In this document: in pieces, positions 16,880 through 24,144 of the stretch | How the letters are laid out: every line of letters starts with the position of its first letter | How positions within the stretch are numbered: the stretch's first letter is position 1 | Assembly (NCBI GenBank): GCA_947449695.1 | Contig: CANFST010000023.1 | Location: 1-41,535, forward strand | Reading direction: 5' to 3' | Source: Chitinophagales bacterium | GTDB taxonomy: Bacteria > Bacteroidota > Bacteroidia > Chitinophagales > CAIODY01 | DNA length: 41,535 nucleotides | Notes under the pieces: model-generated | Databases searched by the model: none | What the model was told of the DNA's origin: nothing | The model's input: only the letters and a program-made list of their open reading frames with translations | Position numbers and translations under genes: made by a program

Positions 16880-18934
16880 TTAGCAATTTAATAATTTCCC
16901 AATCGCTTCGCCAATCATTTCTACATTGGGCAACATCGCTTTCTCTAAACCACTGTTCAAAGCCACAGCTGGTGCGTTCTTTGCGCCGATAGTTTGTACA
17001 GCTGCATCTAAATGCCGAAATAAATCTCGTGCAATTCTGCCAGCCAAACTTTCGACGAAGGAGTTGTGTAAACTTTCTTCGGTTACTAATAGAACCTTGC
17101 CGTGTTTTTTAATGGTGGAGTAAATCAATTCTTCATCATAAGGCAAAAGTGTTCGTAAATCAACTATTTCGACTTGCCCAACAAAATTTTTCGCAGCGTT
17201 GTTGCTCCAATGCACACCCATTCCGTAAGTAATAATACAAATCGAATTTCCGTTTTCAACTTGTGCTGAATCCGCTTCTAAAGCAATTCGTCCTTTGCCC
17301 AATGGAATAATATAATCAGCATCAGGCTCCACAGTTTTTGCATCTTCGGTGCCCGGCACTTTGCTCCAATACAAACCTTTATGCTCTAACATCACTACAG
17401 GATTAGGGTCGTGGAAAGCCGCTTTCATCAATCCTTTCAGGTCAGCCGCATTACTTGGATAAACAACTTTTATTCCTTTAATCGTTGTTAAAAATGCTTC
17501 TACACTTCCGCTATGATAAGGTCCGCCGCTGCCATAAGCACCAATCGGCACACGAATTAAAGATTGCACCGGAAATTTTCCCATTGTCAAATAACAACTC
17601 TTCGCCAACTCCACAATTAATTGATTGATGCCTGTCCAGATATAATCTGCAAACTGCACTTCCACTATGGCTTTCACTCCCACAGCACTCAACCCAACTG
17701 TTGAACCAATGATGTAAGCTTCTTGAATAGCAGTATTAAAAACTCTGTCATCACCAAATTTTTCGGCTAAAGTTGCAGCCTCACGAAATACGCCACCCAA
17801 GCGGCGTCCGACATCTTGCCCAAAAAATATAGCGTCTTTATTGCCTTTTAAAATTTCTTCTACGGCATGCAAAGCCGAATCAACCATAACCACTTTTTCT
17901 TTGCCTTCGGGATTACGATTTCCTTTTTCTTCAGTAATATTTGTTGGTGCTAAATCGTGCAACATCACTGTTGATGGGTCGGGTTCTGCAGCATTAATTG
18001 CTCTTTCAAAGTCAGTATTCACGGTTGCTACAGCCTCGTTGTAAATTTCATTCAATTCATTTTCTGTCGTAATTTTTTCTTCTAACAAAAATTTTCGCAA
18101 CAAAATAAATGGGTCACGGGCTGCATGTTTTGCCAAATCAACTTCGGTACGATACCATTCTTTTCTTACACCGCTTGTATGATGACCTAATAAAGGAACT
18201 TTAGCATGAACCAATATTGGTTTACGGGTTGTTCTACAATAATTGAACGCTTTGCGCATACTATCTAATGCAGCAGGGAAAAGGCTTGCATCAAAACTTG
18301 TGCGTTGCAAACCTTTGAAGCCAGCAGCGTATTCATAAGCATTCATGCTTCGTGATTCATCGCTGCTTACACTAATTCCCCAATCATTATCTTGAACTAA
18401 ATAAATTATTGGCAATTGCTTCAAAGCTGCAAATGATAAGGCTTCGCTGACTTCACCTTCCGTAACAGAACTATCTCCTAATGAACAAACCACCACTGGA
18501 TTTTTATCGGCATCTTTCAGCATTTTTATTTTATCTAAATACTGAATGCCTTGCGCCATGCCTGTTGTTGGAATTACTTGCATGCCCGTAGCGCTTGATT
18601 GATGCGGTATCAGCGGCATATCTTCTCTTCGCGATGATGGGTGCGAATAATAACTTCTGCCACCGCTAAAATAATCATCGCCTTTTGCTAATAATTGCAA
18701 CATCAATTCATACGGTGTAAAACCTAAGCCCAGCAACATACTTTCATCGCGATAATATGGACTTACATAATCATAAGGTTTCAAATGAAAAGCTGTGGCT
18801 AATTGTATGGCTTCATGCCCTCTGCTTGTTGAGTGAACGTATTTTGTGATACTGCGATTTTCTTCATACACTTCCGCCATGCGATTTGCCAAACACATCT
18901 TTCTCCAAGCGTTGAGTAAGGTTTCTTTGCTCAT
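16880..18934 (-). CDS. 2-oxoacid dehydrogenase E1, alpha and beta fused
   Basis: A 684-residue fusion of the two E1 subunits of a branched-chain 2-oxoacid (2-oxoisovalerate-type) or related dehydrogenase complex. The alpha part (about 1-330) has the thiamine-pyrophosphate motif starting GDSSVTEG at Gly153-Asp154 and ending with Asn183 in QDNDW, plus YYRDESMLL and the phosphorylation-loop-like GHHTSGVRKEWY. The beta part (about 345-684) has FFGQDVGRRLGGVFREA, AIVEVQFADYIWTG and the C-terminal transketolase domain. Fused E1 proteins are common in Bacteroidota. E2 and E3 are not adjacent. A -7 box lies 23 bp before the ATG. Substrate among branched-chain acids is inferred from family resemblance. 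Confidence 0.9.
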   Translation of the reverse strand: MSKETLLNAWRKMCLANRMAEVYEENRSITKYVHSTSRGHEAIQLATAFHLKPYDYVSPYYRDESMLLGLGFTPYELMLQLLAKGDDYFSGGRSYYSHPSSRREDMPLIPHQSSATGMQVIPTTGMAQGIQYLDKIKMLKDADKNPVVVCSLGDSSVTEGEVSEALSFAALKQLPIIYLVQDNDWGISVSSDESRSMNAYEYAAGFKGLQRTSFDASLFPAALDSMRKAFNYCRTTRKPILVHAKVPLLGHHTSGVRKEWYRTEVDLAKHAARDPFILLRKFLLEEKITTENELNEIYNEAVATVNTDFERAINAAEPDPSTVMLHDLAPTNITEEKGNRNPEGKEKVVMVDSALHAVEEILKGNKDAIFFGQDVGRRLGGVFREAATLAEKFGDDRVFNTAIQEAYIIGSTVGLSAVGVKAIVEVQFADYIWTGINQLIVELAKSCYLTMGKFPVQSLIRVPIGAYGSGGPYHSGSVEAFLTTIKGIKVVYPSNAADLKGLMKAAFHDPNPVVMLEHKGLYWSKVPGTEDAKTVEPDADYIIPLGKGRIALEADSAQVENGNSICIITYGMGVHWSNNAAKNFVGQVEIVDLRTLLPYDEELIYSTIKKHGKVLLVTEESLHNSFVESLAGRIARDLFRHLDAAVQTIGAKNAPAVALNSGLEKAMLPNVEMIGEAIGKLLNC

Positions 18935-18956
18935 TTTTTATTTTTGAAAAGGGTAA

Positions 18957-18964
18957 CAAAAGTA
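18957..18964 (-). promoter_or_regulatory. Promoter -7 box (TACTTTTG) for the E1 gene
   Basis: Minus-strand TACTTTTG (plus caaaagta) matches TAnnTTTG exactly, 22 bases upstream of the E1 ATG at 18934, which would give a leader of about 18-20 nt. No clear -33 TTTG is seen. Confidence 0.55.
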
Positions 18965-19007
18965 GGGATTTGAAAATTTTGTCTAAATAAAATCTACATT
19001 TATCCAA

Positions 19008-19039
19008 TAAAAAAGGCTGCTTCATAATTGAAACAGCCT
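19008..19039 (-). terminator. Intrinsic terminator after the RRM gene
   Basis: On the minus strand AGGCTG...CAGCCT form a stem (plus arms 19014-19019 and 19034-19039), extended by TTCA/TGAA after one wobble pair, with loop ATTA and a trailing run of T. It lies about 25 bp past the RRM stop. Confidence 0.8.
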
Positions 19040-19063
19040 CTTATTGTTCACAGAAATATTAGA

Positions 19064-19369
19064 TTAGAAATTTCTACGAGGGCGGAAACCACCATTACCA
19101 CCACCATGTCCACGTTCTGGACGTTCTTCACGAGGGCGTGCTTCGTTGCAAGTGATTGCTCTGCCAGCGATTTCTTTTCCATTCAAAGTGTTGATTGCTG
19201 CTGTTGCTTCAGAATCGTTTGGCATTTCTGCAAAGCCATAACCTTTTGAACGTTTTGTAAACTTGTCGGTTACCACTTTTGCTGATGTAACCTGACCATG
19301 GGCTGATAACATGTCTTGTAATTCTGCATCAGTAATGCTCCATGGTAAATTGCCTAAATAAAGATTCAT
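19064..19369 (-). CDS. RRM-domain RNA-binding protein (glycine-rich tail)
   Basis: A 101-residue protein with a single RNA recognition motif: RNP2 LYLGNL at residues 3-8 and RNP1 KGYGFAEM at 42-49. The C-terminus (about 80-101) is rich in Arg and Gly (RPERGHGGGNGGFRPRR). This matches the small bacterial RRM proteins found in cyanobacteria and Bacteroidota, which bind single-stranded RNA and are often cold-induced. Its own terminator follows, and it has about 70 bp of upstream DNA with the near-consensus box TACTTTTA. Targets unknown. Confidence 0.92.
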   Translation of the reverse strand: MNLYLGNLPWSITDAELQDMLSAHGQVTSAKVVTDKFTKRSKGYGFAEMPNDSEATAAINTLNGKEIAGRAITCNEARPREERPERGHGGGNGGFRPRRNF

Positions 19370-19437
19370 AATTGATCTGTTTGAAAATGTTAAATAATGA
19401 GTTGTAAAAGTAAGTATTTATTTGAAAAAGCAAATTT

Positions 19438-21456
19438 TTATTTTTCCGTAAAATTTTTCAATCCCTTTTCTAAAAATGAATTGTATTCGCTTACATTGAA
19501 ATTAGCTGGACTTGGCTCTGTGAGTTGTTTTTCATCGCCGTTTAGTAACACATAATAAGGCTGTGCATTTTTATTGTACCTCGAGATTTGCATGTTAGTG
19601 TATAAATCGCCTGTGGTTTTCATTACATCGCCCTCATAGTTTTTTGTTTGTTTTTCGGAAGGCAAATTTTCTCGGTCATCCACATACAAGCTCACCACTA
19701 CAAAGTCATTACGCAAATGATTCAACACTTTTTCATCGCTCCAAACTGATTCTTCCATCTTTCTGCAATTCACACAACTCCAACCAGTGAAATCAACAAA
19801 TAATGGTTTGTGTTTTTCTTTAGCATAAGCTAATGCCAAATCATAATCATGAAACACATCTAAATCATGTGGCCCCTTTACTGTATGTGCGATGCTTGCT
19901 GCTGAGGCATTTGAGGAAGATGAGCCGCCATAAATATTTGTCCATTTGCCTTCGTTGTAAGATGTTGCTGGTGGAAAGCCGCTGATTAATTTTAATGGAG
20001 CACCCCATAATCCTGGCACTAAATACATTGCAAAGCAAAGAGCTAGTGTTGCAAATAAAAATCTTGGAACAGTTAAATAAGGCAAGCCGTAATCATTTTT
20101 TGGTAAATCATCATCGTGATGAAATTTCAATTTCCCCAATAAATACAAACCCAATAACGCAAACACTACAATCCAAATTACTAAAAATAATTCACGAGGT
20201 AAAGTATTCCAATGATAAGCCATATCTACGTTGGAGTAAAATTTGAATGCTGCTGCTAATTCGATAAAACCAAAAGAAACTTTTATCGTGTTGAGCCAAG
20301 AGCCCGATTTAGGGAGGCTTTGCAGCCAACCTGGAAAAAATGCGAAGAACATAAATGGCAAAGCAAAAATAAATCCGAAGCCAAACATGGCTACCACAGC
20401 GGCTATAGGTGATGCCGATTTTACATTGATTGCCCAAGTGATGAATGGACCTGTGCAACTAAACGATACCAATACCATCGTAAATGCCATAAAGAAAATG
20501 CCCAGCAAGCCGCCACGTTCGCTGGCTTTGTCGCTTTTTTCAATCCATGAATTAGGAATGGTAATTTCAAATGCACCTAAAAATGAAATGGCAAACAAAA
20601 TGAAAATAGCGAAGAATGCCAGATTGAACAATGCACTGCTTGCCCATTTGTTCAAACTATTTCCAACTAAAAATCCGAGCAACATAAATAATATCATGAT
20701 GCTGAAACCATAGATGAGTGCATTGCTCAAGCCTTTTTTCTTGCTTGTACTGCGTTTTGTAAAAAATGAAACTGTCAATGGAATCATCGGAAATACGCAT
20801 GGCATCAGCAATGCAATAAATCCTGCTGCCATTCCTTTTAATAAAATTTGCCACCAAGGCTCGTTAGCGGAAGGTTCGTTGTTGGAGTTTTGAATTTTGA
20901 GTTTTGAATTTTGAGTGGAGTCAATTTTTGATTTTGAATTATAATAGGTGTCCACAATTTTCATTTCCACTTTTTCTTCTTTTTTATCGCCTACATTTTT
21001 CTCTTCACTTTTCAATTCAAAAGTGTATTCTTTTGATTTTGGTGGCAAACATTGATGGTCATCGCAAGTCATGTATTCCATTGTGCAAGCCACTTTTGCA
21101 GATGCAGATTTCAATTTTATTTTTTGTTGAAACGAAACTACACTCTCAAAATATTTCAACGTCATGTCAAAATTTGGGTCGTGTTCTTGAATCATTTTTC
21201 CACCTTCTTTCACATCACCAATCAATATATAATCTTTTGAAGGAGTGAATTTGAACGAAGTAGGCACTGGTCCTTCACTAGTAATATGCTGACTATAAAC
21301 ATGAAATTTAGGATCAATTTTAAAATCAAAACTCAATAAAAATTCACCATTACCTAATGATTTAGAGTTAGTGGAAATGTGGATAGGATTCAATACCTGA
21401 GCAAAAGCAGATACACTAAAAATCAATGCTAATACAACGAGTTTTATTTTCTTCAT
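19438..21456 (-). CDS. dsbD: Thiol:disulfide interchange protein DsbD
   Basis: A 672-residue inner-membrane protein that carries electrons from cytoplasmic thioredoxin to periplasmic proteins. Order: signal peptide (1-19), periplasmic alpha domain with a Cys-rich CTMEYMTCDDHQC, a low-complexity linker (about 175-200), a membrane domain of about eight helices with redox cysteines near Cys220 (MPCVFP) and Cys334 (SCTGP), then a thioredoxin-like gamma domain with CVNC at Cys561/Cys564. The linker includes YYNSKSKIDSTQNSKLKIQ, encoded by a 14-bp tandem repeat. Length is typical for Bacteroidota DsbD. It likely serves cytochrome c maturation or disulfide repair; a cytochrome c gene lies 7 kb away. 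Confidence 0.92.
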   Translation of the reverse strand: MKKIKLVVLALIFSVSAFAQVLNPIHISTNSKSLGNGEFLLSFDFKIDPKFHVYSQHITSEGPVPTSFKFTPSKDYILIGDVKEGGKMIQEHDPNFDMTLKYFESVVSFQQKIKLKSASAKVACTMEYMTCDDHQCLPPKSKEYTFELKSEEKNVGDKKEEKVEMKIVDTYYNSKSKIDSTQNSKLKIQNSNNEPSANEPWWQILLKGMAAGFIALLMPCVFPMIPLTVSFFTKRSTSKKKGLSNALIYGFSIMILFMLLGFLVGNSLNKWASSALFNLAFFAIFILFAISFLGAFEITIPNSWIEKSDKASERGGLLGIFFMAFTMVLVSFSCTGPFITWAINVKSASPIAAVVAMFGFGFIFALPFMFFAFFPGWLQSLPKSGSWLNTIKVSFGFIELAAAFKFYSNVDMAYHWNTLPRELFLVIWIVVFALLGLYLLGKLKFHHDDDLPKNDYGLPYLTVPRFLFATLALCFAMYLVPGLWGAPLKLISGFPPATSYNEGKWTNIYGGSSSSNASAASIAHTVKGPHDLDVFHDYDLALAYAKEKHKPLFVDFTGWSCVNCRKMEESVWSDEKVLNHLRNDFVVVSLYVDDRENLPSEKQTKNYEGDVMKTTGDLYTNMQISRYNKNAQPYYVLLNGDEKQLTEPSPANFNVSEYNSFLEKGLKNFTEK
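20885..20915 (-). repeat. 14-bp tandem repeat in the DsbD linker
   Basis: gagttttgaatttt occurs at 20885-20898 and again at 20899-20912, followed by the start of a third unit, with related tttttgattttgaatt further on. The unit is not a multiple of three, so the two copies are read in different frames, giving NSKLKIQNS-like peptides. It lies between the alpha domain and the first membrane helix of DsbD. Confidence 0.8.
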
Positions 21457-21561
21457 TTGTAATGATTCAATTTAATTTGGTTGCAAGTTCGTAAAAAAAC
21501 AAAAACAATATGAAACTTTAAATGCATAATATTGTTGTCAATATCTAAAATCAATTTTTAT

Positions 21562-22131
21562 ATGACAACAATTAAATACGCAGTAACTTTTATTTTGGTT
21601 TGCTTAATTTCTTTCGCAATGTTTTCATTCCAGACTTCTAATGAAAAAACTATCTATCAATTCAAAATGAAAAACATTGATGGAAAAGATGTTTCACTCA
21701 GTCAATACAAAGGAAAAGTATTGGTTATTGTGAATGTAGCCAGCGAATGCGGTTATACACCACAATACGAATTGCTGCAAAAATTTTATGATCAATATAA
21801 AACCAAAGGTGTTGAGATATTAGGATTTCCAGCCAATAATTTTATGGGACAAGAGCCTGGTACTGATGCTGAAATTAAAACGTTTTGCACCAGTAAATAC
21901 CATGTTACATTTCCAATGTTTTCAAAAATTTCTGTAAAGGGAAGCGATATGCACCCTTTGTATAAATTCTTAACCAACAAATCTGAAAATGGAACTGTTG
22001 ATGAAAGTGTAAGCTGGAATTTTAACAAATATGTAATTGATAAAAACGGAAAAGTAGTTGCTCATTTTGCATCGAAAATAAAACCAACCGATGAAGGATT
22101 TTTGAAAATGATTGATGAGTTATTAAAATAA
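21562..22131 (+). CDS. Glutathione peroxidase family protein
   Basis: A 189-residue thiol peroxidase with an N-terminal hydrophobic signal or anchor (MTTIKYAVTFILVCLISFA). It reduces H2O2 or lipid hydroperoxides, most likely using thioredoxin as in other Cys-type bacterial enzymes. The catalytic residues are Cys63 (ASECGYTPQY; Cys, not Sec), Gln97 (NNFMGQEPG) and Trp152-Asn153 (SWNFNKY). A TTG 30 bp upstream is also open, but the ATG at 21562 gives a clean signal sequence. It is divergent from dsbD (105 bp to its ATG) and ends in a terminator. The signal suggests a periplasmic enzyme. Confidence 0.9.
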   Translation: MTTIKYAVTFILVCLISFAMFSFQTSNEKTIYQFKMKNIDGKDVSLSQYKGKVLVIVNVASECGYTPQYELLQKFYDQYKTKGVEILGFPANNFMGQEPGTDAEIKTFCTSKYHVTFPMFSKISVKGSDMHPLYKFLTNKSENGTVDESVSWNFNKYVIDKNGKVVAHFASKIKPTDEGFLKMIDELLK

Positions 22132-22165
22132 AAAAAAGCCTCTGCATTTTGTAGAGGCTTTTTTT
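22131..22165. terminator. Bidirectional terminator between glutathione peroxidase and T9SS cargo genes
   Basis: AGCCTCTGC pairs with GTAGAGGCT (one G-U pair), loop ATTT, with runs of A before and T after, so it can stop transcription from both convergent genes. Confidence 0.85.
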
Positions 22166-22191
22166 AAGAGAAATATATCATGGTTTTTATT

Positions 22192-23709
22192 TTATTCCTT
22201 CACCACTTTGCTGCGGTAAATGTTGGTAGCCGTTTGCACTTCAACAAAATAAATGCCTGCTGATTGGTTGGATAAATCAATAGAGAATTGTTTTCCGTTT
22301 TGGTTTTGTTTTTCAACAATCATTTGACCAGTTAGATTAAAAACCTTGATGGCAGCATTATTCCAATCATTTGAAAAATTGATGGTGAATGATGAATGGG
22401 TTGGGTTTGGGAAGATATTTAAACCATCATTTTCTGTGCTCAAATTTTCAATACCAACATTGCAATTCAACGCCCCTAACTTATAATTAGGCATGTTGGG
22501 TAAGCCGCCATCACTAAAATGTATAGTAGTTCCATTATAACTACCTACCCTTATTTGCTTTTGAACAAAATTGCAAGCCATGCCAAACGAATCAGGGTTG
22601 TTGATTACATGCAATACATTTGTGCTGCCATAAGTGCTTACATATATTTTGCCATCAGGGGCATTTCGCATTTGCCAAAAATATGTATTAGCTAGTAAAT
22701 GACTTCCATCCCAATTTCCTACATTTATTTTAGAAGAATAAGGATTTGAATTTAGTAAGTCATACTGATACATTTTGAAGCCAGTAGTTGCATATACAAA
22801 TCTGTTATTAGGCGATAGAATTACTGATAAGGCTGGAAAAGTATCTAAAGCATCCTGTGATGGAACTTTTTGATAATTACTTAAAACACCCGTGCATCTA
22901 TCAAAATCATAAATATCCGTTTCGCCAATATGTACATTACTAAGACTATTAAAAATGTAAATTAATTTGCTTCCATCAATTGAAACATTACTCACTCCAT
23001 GATAAATATTATTATCGTAATAAATATTACCTATACTTTGAGTGATTGGCTGATGAATACCTACACTATCAATAAGTATTTTATAAAAAACATTGCTTTG
23101 ATATCTTCGGGCAATCAACCACCAATCTTTTCCATTACCATGACGGATGACAAAAATATTGCATGAATTTAATGAGTCGCAACACAAAATAGTGCTATCT
23201 CTAATTGTAACATCACCCAACCCACCGTTTAAACGTCTGTCCACAAAAACGCATCTAATTTTGCTCGGTAAATAATCTCCACTAGAGTTATATTCTAAAT
23301 CATTATAAAAAAAATAAAACATATTTGAATCCTTAACAAAAGGTAAAATAATTCCACCGTTAACTAAAGGAGTATATCCACCACCAGCTATATATTGGTT
23401 CATATATTTACTACTATCAAAATTATTTCCATGTGGCATGATATGATAAGTTTTATCAAAAATTCTATACCCATTTGCATAAAATAATAAATGACCATTT
23501 TTATCATTAATCATGGCGTTACATTGATTCAAGAAATATGGGTTTGTAGTTGATGAATCAACTGTTGGTGGGTTAGTGTTAAAGTCAATCCCACAATTTC
23601 TTCCTATTACCCAATAATTGTTGCTTTGTGAATAAACCTCACCCCCAACCCCTCTCCAATAGAGAGGGGAGAAATACAAAATGATAATTGCGATAATTAT
23701 TTTTTTCAT
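22192..23709 (-). CDS. Secreted T9SS type A cargo protein, beta-propeller-like
   Basis: A 505-residue secreted protein. Residues about 30-420 carry repeated strand motifs such as NDKNGHLLFYANGYRIFD, LSPNNRFVYATTG and APDGKIYVSTYGS, typical of Bacteroidota beta-propeller surface proteins. The last 80 residues (from NIFPNPTHSSFTINF to SKVVKE) are a type A T9SS sorting domain, so it is exported by the gliding/T9SS machinery and anchored or released. The signal peptide is abnormal: after MKKIIIAIIILYFS comes PLYWRGVGGEV, which is the translation of an interspersed repeat, before YSQSN. The frame is kept. A bidirectional terminator lies downstream. Ligand unknown. Confidence 0.85.
   Translation of the reverse strand: MKKIIIAIIILYFSPLYWRGVGGEVYSQSNNYWVIGRNCGIDFNTNPPTVDSSTTNPYFLNQCNAMINDKNGHLLFYANGYRIFDKTYHIMPHGNNFDSSKYMNQYIAGGGYTPLVNGGIILPFVKDSNMFYFFYNDLEYNSSGDYLPSKIRCVFVDRRLNGGLGDVTIRDSTILCCDSLNSCNIFVIRHGNGKDWWLIARRYQSNVFYKILIDSVGIHQPITQSIGNIYYDNNIYHGVSNVSIDGSKLIYIFNSLSNVHIGETDIYDFDRCTGVLSNYQKVPSQDALDTFPALSVILSPNNRFVYATTGFKMYQYDLLNSNPYSSKINVGNWDGSHLLANTYFWQMRNAPDGKIYVSTYGSTNVLHVINNPDSFGMACNFVQKQIRVGSYNGTTIHFSDGGLPNMPNYKLGALNCNVGIENLSTENDGLNIFPNPTHSSFTINFSNDWNNAAIKVFNLTGQMIVEKQNQNGKQFSIDLSNQSAGIYFVEVQTATNIYRSKVVKE
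23638..23671. repeat. Palindromic interspersed repeat read as part of a signal peptide
   Basis: cctcacccccaacccctctc is followed by caata and gagagggg: an 8-bp stem (23649-23656 with 23662-23669). Strings of this G-rich kind recur in Bacteroidota genomes. It lies inside the T9SS protein gene and encodes WRGVGGE in the minus frame. Confidence 0.65.
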
Positions 23710-24142
23710 TTTTTTGGATAATAATTTTGTTGTTTAATGATTGGGAATGGATTGCATTCGCAGGTAGTGGTTAATGACGATGTTATTGTAATTTTTCCGT
23801 CAGTCTTGATGTTCTGTCGAGTTTCCAAACTCGACAAATTTAATTGACGATTTCAAATCGTCTATTAACCAATGCCGAATTGCACACGAGCGAAGCGAAC
23901 TGATGTACACAAAATAAATAATTAAAATCTAGCTGGCGCAAGTCTGAAGCAAAGCCGGTTAGCGTTTGCCGACTTGTGCCTTTACACTTTGGCACAAGTT
24001 CGCTCTACACAAATCTACGCTGAAACTTGCTCCAGCATCTGCGCTATCTCTAAGGTCGCAATTTTCGACCTTAAAGGTTTCGGTTGACGAAGGAAGCATC
24101 TGTATTTCAATTTTCAAATTTTCTCATCTTCAAATTCTCAAA
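23710..24142. repeat. 433-bp gene-free region packed with palindromes
   Basis: No supported gene lies here. It holds four hairpins: 23815-23836 (gtcgagttt/aaactcgac, 10-bp arms), 23846-23862 (gacgattt/aaatcgtc), 23972-23999 (acttgtgcc/ggcacaagt) and 24051-24073 (taaggtcg/cgacctta), and then an AATTTGA-type repeat up to the stop of the DUF885 gene. The stretch 23930-24090 looks richer in G+C than its surroundings. A plus-strand frame (23966-24379) opens here but is only a chance reading through the hairpins and the antisense of the next gene. The elements look like mobile or relic interspersed repeats. Confidence 0.7.
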
Positions 24143-24144
24143 TT
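24105..24144. repeat. AATTTGAGA-type low-complexity repeat at the DUF885 stop
   Basis: On the minus strand the sequence runs as alternating AATTTGA, GAGAATTTG, AAGATGAG and AAAATTTG units directly after the DUF885 protein stop codon, even overlapping its last A/T bases. Similar strings are commonly seen between Bacteroidota genes. Confidence 0.5.
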
